Below, piece after piece: positions 25,008 through 31,936 of a stretch of DNA of 64,000 nucleotides; the first letter of the stretch is position 1; each line of letters starts with the position of its first letter. The translations under genes were made by a program, and so were the position numbers. Source of the stretch: Burkholderiaceae bacterium (GTDB taxonomy: Bacteria; Pseudomonadota; Gammaproteobacteria; Burkholderiales; Burkholderiaceae_C). The stretch lies in the NCBI GenBank assembly GCA_024235955.1, contig JACKLJ010000001.1:977501-1041500 (forward strand). Direction: 5' to 3'. The notes below the pieces were generated by a model. It ran no database searches and had not been told where the DNA came from. It was given only the letters and a program-made list of their open reading frames with translations.

Positions 25008-26435
25008 ATGTCCGCCACCTTCCCGCCCGGCTATTCCGCTTCCTACGCGGATTTCAACGACGACGCGCCGCCCGACCGGCAGGTGGCCCAGTTGCGCATT
25101 CCGCCACACTCGGTCGAGGCCGAATCCAGCGTGCTGGGAGGTCTGCTGCTGAGCAACGACGCCTGGGACCGCGTCGGCGACCTGCTGATCGACAGCGATT
25201 TCTACCGCTACGAGCACCGCCTGGTCTACGCCGCCTGCGGCAAGCTGATCAACGAATCCAAGGCCGCCGACGTGGTCACGGTGTATGAAGAGCTGCAGCG
25301 CCAGGGCAAGGGCGACGAGGTGGGCGGGCTGGCCTACCTGAACTCGCTGGCGCAGTATGTGCCCAGTGCCAGCAACATCCGCCGTTACGCCGAGATCGTG
25401 CGCGAGCGGTCGATCCTGCGCAAGCTGGTGACCGCCAGCGACGACATCGCCACCAGCGCCTTCAACCCGCAGGGCAAGGCGGTGGACAAGATCCTCGACG
25501 AGGCGGAGCAGAAGATCTTCCACATCGGCGAGGAAGGCTCGCGCATGAAGCAGGGCTTCCAGTCGATGGAATCCCTGGTGGTGGAACTGCTGGATCGCGT
25601 GCAGGAGATGGCGGACAACCCGAACGACGTGACGGGTGTGCCCACCGGCTTCTACGACCTCGACCGCATGACCGCCGGCCTGCAGAAGGGCGACCTGGTG
25701 GTGCTGGCGGCGCGCCCCTCCATGGGCAAGACGGCGTTCGCCATCAATATCGCCGAGCACGTGGCGCTGAACGCCGAGCTGCCGGTGGCCGTGTTCTCGA
25801 TGGAAATGGGCGCGGCGCAGCTGGCGGTGCGTATCGTCGGCTCGATCGGGCGCATCGACCAGTCGCACCTGCGCACCGGCAGGCTCACCGACGAAGAGTG
25901 GCCGCGCCTGACGGAAGCCATCGAGCGGCTGCGCAACGTCAGCCTGCACATCGACGAGACACCGGGCCTCACGCCGTCCGAGCTGCGCGCCAACGCGCGG
26001 CGGCTGGCACGCCAGTACGGGCAACTGGGCCTGATCGTGGTCGACTACCTGCAGCTGATGAGCGGCTCCAGCTCCGGGGACGAGAACCGCGCCACCGAAC
26101 TGGGCGAGATTTCACGCGGCCTGAAGGCGCTGGCCAAGGAGCTGCAGTGCCCGGTGATCGCGCTGTCGCAGCTCAACCGCAGCGTCGAGCAGCGCACCGA
26201 CAAGCGCCCCATGATGAGCGACCTGCGCGAATCCGGTGCCATCGAGCAGGACGCTGACATCATCATGTTCATCTACCGCGACGACTACTACAACAAGGAC
26301 TCGCGCGAACCCGGCGTGGCCGAGATCATCATCGGCAAGCAGCGCAACGGCCCCACCGGCACGGTGAAGCTGGCCTTCCTGAAGCCGCTCACACGCTTTG
26401 AAAGTCTGGCGCACGGCAGCAACGACGATTTTTGA
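25008..26435 (+). CDS. dnaB: Replicative DNA helicase
   Basis: The hexameric 5'-3' helicase of the replication fork. The 475-aa protein has the N-terminal domain starting near RIPPHSVEAESSVLGGLLL and the RecA-like domain with Walker A ARPSMGKTAFAINIA near residue 238. Walker B LIVVDYLQLM lies near 345, with SQLNRSVEQRTDKRPMMSDL following and IIGKQRNGPTGTVKLAF at the end. ATG at 25008 chosen over a TTG 12 nt upstream. Confidence 0.96.
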   Translation: MSATFPPGYSASYADFNDDAPPDRQVAQLRIPPHSVEAESSVLGGLLLSNDAWDRVGDLLIDSDFYRYEHRLVYAACGKLINESKAADVVTVYEELQRQGKGDEVGGLAYLNSLAQYVPSASNIRRYAEIVRERSILRKLVTASDDIATSAFNPQGKAVDKILDEAEQKIFHIGEEGSRMKQGFQSMESLVVELLDRVQEMADNPNDVTGVPTGFYDLDRMTAGLQKGDLVVLAARPSMGKTAFAINIAEHVALNAELPVAVFSMEMGAAQLAVRIVGSIGRIDQSHLRTGRLTDEEWPRLTEAIERLRNVSLHIDETPGLTPSELRANARRLARQYGQLGLIVVDYLQLMSGSSSGDENRATELGEISRGLKALAKELQCPVIALSQLNRSVEQRTDKRPMMSDLRESGAIEQDADIIMFIYRDDYYNKDSREPGVAEIIIGKQRNGPTGTVKLAFLKPLTRFESLAHGSNDDF

Positions 26436-26508
26436 GTCCCCCGCGCATGAGGTCGGGCGGATGGCGGCCGCACGTCTGCCGCCCTGATGGCGTTGCGACC
26501 TCTTGCGC

Positions 26509-27204
26509 TCATAAAGCTCCAGGGTGTGCTGCCCATTTCGACAGATACGATTGAAGCGCGGATCGCCACTCGGGATTGTTCCAGTTCCCTCTTCCCTGGT
26601 GCGTGATGGAAATGGGCCACGTTCCCGGTTGCAGGCCGCTCGACTTGGCGGTTCGGCAAAAGTCGAGGTCATAGAAATGAAACTGGAACCGCTCGTCAAA
26701 GAAGGCTTTTTTCTCGATGAGCACGTCGCGGCGCGCCGCCAGCAGCACGCCATCCAGCAGATCGCATGCCATGGGCGTCGGGCCGTAGGAATCGACCGGG
26801 CTGAAGGGAAACTGCCCGTGGGCCACACCACCTGAATGCCCCTCGAGATGCGAGGAGGGGGACGCCGGGTTCGCCACGTACCAGCTGGACTGGTTCTGGC
26901 TCCGCATCCTTCCTCCGGCCACCCCCAGAACGTCAAAGCGACTCAGCCCTTCGACGATGCGTTGGTAGATGAAAGCATCTTCTATCCAGGCATCGTCGTG
27001 AATGAAAAGCAGCAACGATCCAGCCGGTGCGGCATGAATCGCCCGGTTGTAGATGGTGGGCAGCCCCAGCCCATTGCTGAACGCAATCATGGGGTTGATG
27101 TGCGGGCTGAAGCGAAGTCGCTCCAGGGACCTTCCCAGTGCCGATTCACGCCAGAACTGCTCTGCGGAAAGACGGGTTGCGCTGACGACGAAGAGCGGGT
27201 TCAT
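26509..27204 (-). CDS. Glycosyltransferase-like protein (GT2-type, StrF-like)
   Basis: A 231-aa protein resembling short GT-A fold glycosyltransferases. It has a central LLLFIHDDAWIED segment (a D-rich nucleotide-sugar motif) after GLPTIYNRAI, and later LDGVLLAARRDVLI and FDERFQFHFYDLDFC, the order seen in StrF-type domains. The acceptor and sugar are unknown. Base composition is visibly lower in GC than the neighbouring core genes. It sits alone between dnaB and an IS21 element whose left end is 96 nt upstream of its start, so its original promoter or operon may have been separated from it. Confidence 0.72.
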   Translation of the reverse strand: MNPLFVVSATRLSAEQFWRESALGRSLERLRFSPHINPMIAFSNGLGLPTIYNRAIHAAPAGSLLLFIHDDAWIEDAFIYQRIVEGLSRFDVLGVAGGRMRSQNQSSWYVANPASPSSHLEGHSGGVAHGQFPFSPVDSYGPTPMACDLLDGVLLAARRDVLIEKKAFFDERFQFHFYDLDFCRTAKSSGLQPGTWPISITHQGRGNWNNPEWRSALQSYLSKWAAHPGAL

Positions 27205-27299
27205 GCGCGGACTCTCAAGAACTGGGGCAATTCAGAATGAAGACTCATGGAGCCCTTCCGCCGGTAATGAAAAATGTCCGCTGTCAAGTCCCTTTTGAG

Positions 27300-27324
27300 T
27301 GTTGACGCCGACCGAAAACTGACC
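27300..27324 (+). repeat. IS21 left terminal inverted repeat
   Basis: 25 bp matching the right end at 21 of 25 positions when that end is read inward. A further related repeat lies at 27338-27359. Confidence 0.85.
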
Positions 27325-27413
27325 ATCTGAAGGCGGGGATGCCGATCCAAAATTGACCAGGGTGTATCACGCGACTGCTGAATTTTTCGGCAGGAGCAAA
27401 AGAGGTGATCACC

Positions 27414-28934
27414 ATGGACATGATTGGCAAGGTCAGGCGCATGAAGATGCGCGACGGGGTCTCGGTGAGCGAGATCGCGAGGAAGACGGGTTTGTCGAGG
27501 AACACCGTCAAGAAGTGGCTGAAGGCGCCGGCGGCGGTTGAGCCGCGGTATGAACGCCCAGCCAAAGAGGGCAAGCTGTCAGCGTTCGAAGCGACGCTGG
27601 TGGCGGCGCTCAAGACGGATGCGCACCGGGCGCGGGATCAGCGGCGCACGGCACGCGCGCTGTTTGTGCAGATCCAGGCCCAGGGCTACCGGGGCGGCTA
27701 CAGCGCGGTGACGGACTTCATCCGGGCGTGGCGGCAGGACTCGGGCAAGGACACCACGAAGGCGTTTGTGCCATTGAGCTTCGAGTTGGGCGAGGCGTTC
27801 CAGTTTGACTGGAGCGAAGAAGGCATCGTGGTGGGCGGGGTGTACCACCAGGCGCAGGTGGCGCACCTGAAGCTGTGCGCGTCGCGCGCGTTCTGGCTGG
27901 TGGCGTACCCCAGCCAGGGGCACGAGATGCTGTTCGATGCTCACACCCGCTCGTTTGCAGCGCTGGGCGGCGTTGCCCGCCGGGGCATCTACGACAACAT
28001 GAAGACGGCGGTGGACAAGGTCAAGAAGGGCAAGGGCCGGGTGGTCAATGCCCGGTTTGCTGCGATGTGCAGCCACTACCTGTTCGATGCGGACTTCTGC
28101 AACGTGGCCTCGGGCTGGGAGAAGGGCGTGGTGGAGAAGAACGTGCAGGACAGCCGGCGGCGGGTATGGCTGGAGGCGCGCGAGCGCAAGTTCACGAGCT
28201 TTGCCGAACTCAACGCGTGGCTGGCCGAGCGTTGCAAGGCGGTGTGGGCGGACACGCCCCACCCCGAACATCGGGAACTGAGCATCGCCGATGTGTTGCA
28301 AGCCGAACGCGAGCATCTCATGGGCATGCCAGCGCCGTTTGACGGCTACGTGGAGCGCCCCGCGCGGGTGAGCAGGACCTGCCTGGTGACGGTGGCGCGC
28401 AACCGCTACTCGGTGCCCTGCGAGTGGGCCGGCCACATGGTGAGCACGCGGCTGTACCCCACCCGGGTGGATGTGGTGGCCGCTGACGCACTGGTGGCCA
28501 GCCACGAGCGGGTATTGAACCGGGGGCAGACGGTGTTCGACTGGCAGCACTACATCGAGCTGGTGCAGCGCAAGCCCGGGGCGCTGAGGAACGGCGCCCC
28601 GTTTGCCGACCTGCCCCGGCCGCTGGCGCAACTGCGCCACGCCCTCATGCGTCACGAGGGCGGCGACCGGGTGCTCTCGGAGGTGCTGGCGCTGGTGCCC
28701 ACGGCGGGGCTGGACGCGCTGCTGGTGGCGGTGGAACTGGTCCTTGAGCACGCCACACCCAGCGGTCACATCAGCGTGGAGCATGTGCGCAACGTGCTGG
28801 CGCGCCTGAGCGATCCACAGCGCCCGCCGCCGGCGGACACGGCCTTGGCGCTGCGCGAGGCACCTCGCGCCGACACCCACCGCTACGACCGGCTGCGTGG
28901 CGCCCAGACGCGGGAGGGCGGCTATGTCCACTGA
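27414..28934 (+). CDS. istA: IS21-family transposase
   Basis: A 506-aa DDE transposase. It has an N-terminal helix-turn-helix (RRMKMRDGVSVSEIARKTGL, then SRNTVKKWLKAP), then an rve catalytic core. First acid in FQFDWSEEGIVV, second in YDNMKTAV, and E in GWEKGVVEKNVQ. The C-terminal domain is the usual IstA type. ATG at 27414 is preferred (AGAGGTG just upstream); a GTG at 27405 is in frame. The stop overlaps istB by 11 nt, which normally couples their translation. It appears intact. Confidence 0.93.
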   Translation: MDMIGKVRRMKMRDGVSVSEIARKTGLSRNTVKKWLKAPAAVEPRYERPAKEGKLSAFEATLVAALKTDAHRARDQRRTARALFVQIQAQGYRGGYSAVTDFIRAWRQDSGKDTTKAFVPLSFELGEAFQFDWSEEGIVVGGVYHQAQVAHLKLCASRAFWLVAYPSQGHEMLFDAHTRSFAALGGVARRGIYDNMKTAVDKVKKGKGRVVNARFAAMCSHYLFDADFCNVASGWEKGVVEKNVQDSRRRVWLEARERKFTSFAELNAWLAERCKAVWADTPHPEHRELSIADVLQAEREHLMGMPAPFDGYVERPARVSRTCLVTVARNRYSVPCEWAGHMVSTRLYPTRVDVVAADALVASHERVLNRGQTVFDWQHYIELVQRKPGALRNGAPFADLPRPLAQLRHALMRHEGGDRVLSEVLALVPTAGLDALLVAVELVLEHATPSGHISVEHVRNVLARLSDPQRPPPADTALALREAPRADTHRYDRLRGAQTREGGYVH

Positions 28935-29739
28935 TGTGCTGCTCGAACTCAAGGGCCTGCGGCTGTACGGCATGGCCAGTGCCTGGGGTGACCTGCTGGG
29001 GCAAGGGGAGACAGCGGCGCTGCAGAGCGCGCGCTGGCTGCTGGAGCACCTGTTGCAGGCCGAGGGGGTGGACCGGGCGATGCGCTCGGTGTCGTACCAG
29101 ATGAAAGCGGCGCGCTTCCCCATGCACCGGGATCTGGCCGGCTTTGACTTCGACGCCTCGGCGGTGGAGCGACCGTTGGTCAGTCAGCTGGCCAGCCTGG
29201 CGTTCACCGATGACGCCCACAACGTGGTGCTGATCGGTGGGCCCGGAACGGGCAAGACGCACCTGGCCAGCGCGCTGGGCATTGCCGCCATCACCCAGCA
29301 CGGCAAGCGGGTGCGCTTCTTCTCAACGGTCGATCTGGTCAACGCGCTGGAGCAGGAGAAAGCGCAAGGGCGCGCGGGGCGTATCGCGGCCAGCCTGCTG
29401 CACGTGGACTTGCTCATCCTCGATGAGCTGGGCTATTTGCCATTCAGCCAGGCCGGTGGGGCGCTGCTGTTCCACCTGCTCAGCCGGCTGTACGAGCACA
29501 CCAGCGTGATGATCACGACCAACCTGGCGTTTGCCGAGTGGTCCAGCGTGTTCGGCGACGCGAAGATGACCACCGCGCTGCTGGACCGGCTGACGCACCA
29601 CTGCCACATCGTGGAGACGGGCAACGAGTCCTACCGGTTCCGCCACAGCTCCAGCCAGGTCAAGGCAAAGGGCAAGGCACGCGAGCAGGCAAAAGCCAGG
29701 GTGCAAGCAGCAGAGGCATCTGAGCCAGAGCCATTCTGA
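28924..29739 (+). CDS. istB: IS21-family helper ATPase
   Basis: A 271-aa DnaC-like AAA+ ATPase that assists IstA in target choice. Walker A is IGGPGTGKTHLASALG near residue 106, Walker B LLILDELGYLPFS near residue 162, and sensor I lies in the VMITTNLAF segment. The C-terminus carries a K/A/E-rich tail of about 25 residues. The ATG lies inside the end of istA. Intact and of family length. Confidence 0.94.
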   Translation: MSTDVLLELKGLRLYGMASAWGDLLGQGETAALQSARWLLEHLLQAEGVDRAMRSVSYQMKAARFPMHRDLAGFDFDASAVERPLVSQLASLAFTDDAHNVVLIGGPGTGKTHLASALGIAAITQHGKRVRFFSTVDLVNALEQEKAQGRAGRIAASLLHVDLLILDELGYLPFSQAGGALLFHLLSRLYEHTSVMITTNLAFAEWSSVFGDAKMTTALLDRLTHHCHIVETGNESYRFRHSSSQVKAKGKAREQAKARVQAAEASEPEPF

Positions 29740-29911
29740 AAGCCGCCGCCGCCAGCAAGCCGCTACGGGCTACGCCCTTCACGGCTTGCTGGCGGCAATC
29801 CACGTCCGAGCGAAAAGGAGATTCAAGAAACAGCTTTGACCGTATAGTTATCCACAGCCGGGCATCAAAAACCCGGTGCAAGCCCCTGGTCAAAATTCAA
29901 TCGGCACGTCT

Positions 29912-29936
29912 GGTCAATTTTGAATCGGCGCCAACA
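29912..29936 (-). repeat. IS21 right terminal inverted repeat
   Basis: Mirror of the left end; an inner related copy occupies 29886-29908. The 323-nt stretch 29740-30062 otherwise holds a GCAAGCCG...CGGCTTGC inverted repeat after istB, and 126 nt of non-coding DNA between the IS and the next gene. Confidence 0.85.
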
Positions 29937-30062
29937 TTATTTGACTGCTACTTGATGCCAAGAAACTCAAGCCAATCTGCGTGATGTACAGCGTATTCAA
30001 TCATTGAAGTTGCGTGGATTCGAGCGTCCAATCGGTCTATCGAAATTACTCGAAGGACTGAC

Positions 30063-30749
30063 ATGGCAACGCAGAAGCAATCGCGGAACCGGCGGCTCAA
30101 CATGGCCGAGCGCGCCAAGCAGCAGATGGACATCCAGTTCCCCGGCCACCCGGACGCACTGCTCTGGCATCGCAAGCTGAACGATGGCTACTCAACGATC
30201 CCCCGCACACTGCCGCTGGCGATGCAGGCCATCGACGCTCGATCCAAGGGCCAGCCTGCGGGGCACACGCTGTTGTGCCTGTGGATTCGCGCGCCTGACC
30301 ACCCTTTTCTCACAATTGAGGCCCCGGCCACCTTTGCCGCGGAAACGGGCTTCGATGGTGAGCGTGCGGTCGATACCTGGCGCCGTCGTATGCGCACGCT
30401 GCGCGATCTCGGGTTCATCGAGGCGAAGAAGGGGCCTACCGGTGACTTCCACTACGTATTGCTGCTCAACCCCAACGTAGGCATCGAAAAGCTATGGCGT
30501 GCGGACAAAGTACAGACGGTTCTCTATGGACGCTTCCGGGATCGCTTGATCGACATCGGCGCGCAGAGCGACATCACAGACTATGACGACTACCTGGAGG
30601 ATCGCAAGAAGGCCGAAGCGAAGGTCGCGACGAAAGCTCCGAAGGCTGCCAAGCGCCCTGCCGCTTCTGCGGACGCATCGACCAAGACGGCCAGTGCCTC
30701 CGCAACGCCCAAGCCAAAGACTCGTTCAAGGGTGAAGGAGGAACGATGA
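30063..30749 (+). CDS. Unrecognised island protein with basic C-terminal tail
   Basis: A 228-aa protein I do not recognise. The N-terminus is basic (MATQKQSRNRRLNMAERAKQ). The middle (residues ~30-160) contains HRKLNDGYSTIPRTLPLAMQ, DTWRRRMRTLRDLGFIEAKK and GDFHYVLLLNPN, which resembles a winged-helix DNA-binding fold. From ~residue 180 it is a K/A/P/T-rich tail. The next gene overlaps its stop by 4 nt (ATGA), so the two are probably co-translated. Possibly a DNA-binding maintenance protein of an integrated element; that is only a guess from shape. Confidence 0.6.
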   Translation: MATQKQSRNRRLNMAERAKQQMDIQFPGHPDALLWHRKLNDGYSTIPRTLPLAMQAIDARSKGQPAGHTLLCLWIRAPDHPFLTIEAPATFAAETGFDGERAVDTWRRRMRTLRDLGFIEAKKGPTGDFHYVLLLNPNVGIEKLWRADKVQTVLYGRFRDRLIDIGAQSDITDYDDYLEDRKKAEAKVATKAPKAAKRPAASADASTKTASASATPKPKTRSRVKEER

Positions 30750-30961
30750 TGCCCCGGATCAAAGACCCTCCAGAAGAAAACAGCCTGCTCGGCCGATGGG
30801 CTCGATGGACGGCTGCACCGTACTGCGAATTCAAGGACGACCGCGCCCGATTGCTTGCCTTGGTTGCGCGAGATGTACGCAAGGTGGCCATCGTGATCGT
30901 GCTCGCAATCACGGGCGAGGCGGTGCCGTGGCATGGATGGGCAGCCCTTTTTCTAGGATGA
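30746..30961 (+). CDS. Unrecognised 71-aa protein, possible single membrane helix
   Basis: A short protein whose ATG overlaps the preceding stop (ATGATG). Residues 1-45 are polar with an RWARWTAAPYCEF segment. Residues ~46-71 are hydrophobic (VAIVIVLAITGEAVPWHGW) and may cross the membrane. No homologous family recognised. Coupling to the gene before it is the main support. It is followed by about 245 nt (30962-31206) with no gene that I can support. Confidence 0.45.
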   Translation: MMPRIKDPPEENSLLGRWARWTAAPYCEFKDDRARLLALVARDVRKVAIVIVLAITGEAVPWHGWAALFLG

Positions 30962-31206
30962 GTCCGACGCGTCGCCCAATGCTGCTGGCCAGTTGATCCG
31001 GCACAGCCTTGTCGGCAGTATTCAGGAGCGCCAAGCCTGCGCGGCGGGGATAGCCCGGGCTTTCCCCTGGAGGACGCGCGTGCATACTTCGGATATTCGT
31101 GAACAGGCAGTCCACTTCTACCTGACCATCTGCAAATCTGTCATGTGTAAGGGGGGGGAAGGCGTGATCCGACCGATCCGAACCGGAAACCGATCCTCCC
31201 AGCCTC

Positions 31207-31926
31207 TCATTTCATCGCAATCCAGAGATGGCGAATATCGATATGTGAGAGTCCCCTGGCCCTGGTGTGTTGCGAGCGATACATGGTGAGGCCGGCTTTT
31301 GCGGCAGCAGACTCATTGCGGATCAGGTCCTGCAACGACCAGCCTGCGTGCTCCGAGCCATCCAATTCAGTGATCCACGCATTCAAGCGGTCGAACCAGA
31401 TCTGCGGTGTCTCAGCCTGGACGTAGGCAATGATGGCAGCACGGGAGTGCGCCGCCCCGTGATCCCCGGCCTTGAAACGCTGGATGCCACCCGTTGTCGC
31501 CTTGCGGTTTATCACGTACTCGCGCTCATCCCGATTCTTGTCCTTCGGCGTTGGCAACCGCTTGCACTCAATAGGAAGCAAGGTATCGAACTGGGTACAG
31601 CGTCGACCATCGATCCATATCGTCGGCCCGCATGGCGAAGCGATCAAATCAATCTTGCGGCCCGTCTTCTGTTCATCGGGCTCCTCAATGCGGAACTGCA
31701 GCATGTCCCAGCCAGCAGAGTGACGGGCTACCGTGTTGAGATGGCCACACAACTGGGATGTGAGCGCCGTCTCTGCCGTCTTTTCCGGTCGATCGGGATG
31801 ATCCCGCCAGCACGGCAGTTCGCCGGCGATGAAATCGATCAGCTCATCCAGCGATGCCGCAGACAGATGAACATCTTTCCCGAGAGAGCCAATCTGGACG
31901 TGGCGATCTGAAGAGTCTGCGAGCAT
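31207..31926 (-). CDS. Putative PD-(D/E)XK restriction-like nuclease
   Basis: A 239-aa protein with a plausible PD-(D/E)XK core: an early helix Glu in EKTAETALTSQLCGHLN, then D92 in RKIDLIAS and E119-C-K121 in LLPIECKRL. Such folds are typical of restriction endonucleases. It begins 10 nt after the stop of the methylase gene in the same orientation, which supports a restriction partner role. The start at 31926 (MLADSSDRHV) is preferred; an in-frame ATG 54 nt upstream would overlap the methylase. Recognition sequence unknown. The nuclease call is by motif only. Confidence 0.62.
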   Translation of the reverse strand: MLADSSDRHVQIGSLGKDVHLSAASLDELIDFIAGELPCWRDHPDRPEKTAETALTSQLCGHLNTVARHSAGWDMLQFRIEEPDEQKTGRKIDLIASPCGPTIWIDGRRCTQFDTLLPIECKRLPTPKDKNRDEREYVINRKATTGGIQRFKAGDHGAAHSRAAIIAYVQAETPQIWFDRLNAWITELDGSEHAGWSLQDLIRNESAAAKAGLTMYRSQHTRARGLSHIDIRHLWIAMK

Positions 31927-31936
31927 AAGCGGGCGG

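Larger units (their letters stand above)
27300..29936 (+). mobile_element. IS21-family insertion sequence (istA/istB)
   Basis: A complete element of about 2.64 kb with the standard istA-istB pair. The ends are related inverted repeats: left TGTTGACGCCGACCGAAAAC (27300 on) and right, read inward, TGTTGGCGCCGATTCAAAAT. A second inner copy of each end (27338-27359 and 29886-29908) gives the multiple transposase-binding repeats typical of IS21. It begins TG and ends CA. The bases flanking the two ends (TTGAG left, TTATT right) do not match, so no target duplication is visible. Confidence 0.92.

Noticed and set aside
29948..30175. Leftward 75-aa frame next to the IS21 right end
   Set aside because: Its last ~35 residues look somewhat protein-like, but it mostly overlaps the 228-aa gene in antisense. 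It could be a truncated gene remnant left by the IS insertion, but the evidence is too thin to list.
30993..31289. A 98-aa rightward frame in the gap 30962-31206
   Set aside because: No ribosome-binding site, overlaps the nuclease gene on the other strand, and the composition is not protein-like. I treat the gap as non-coding.
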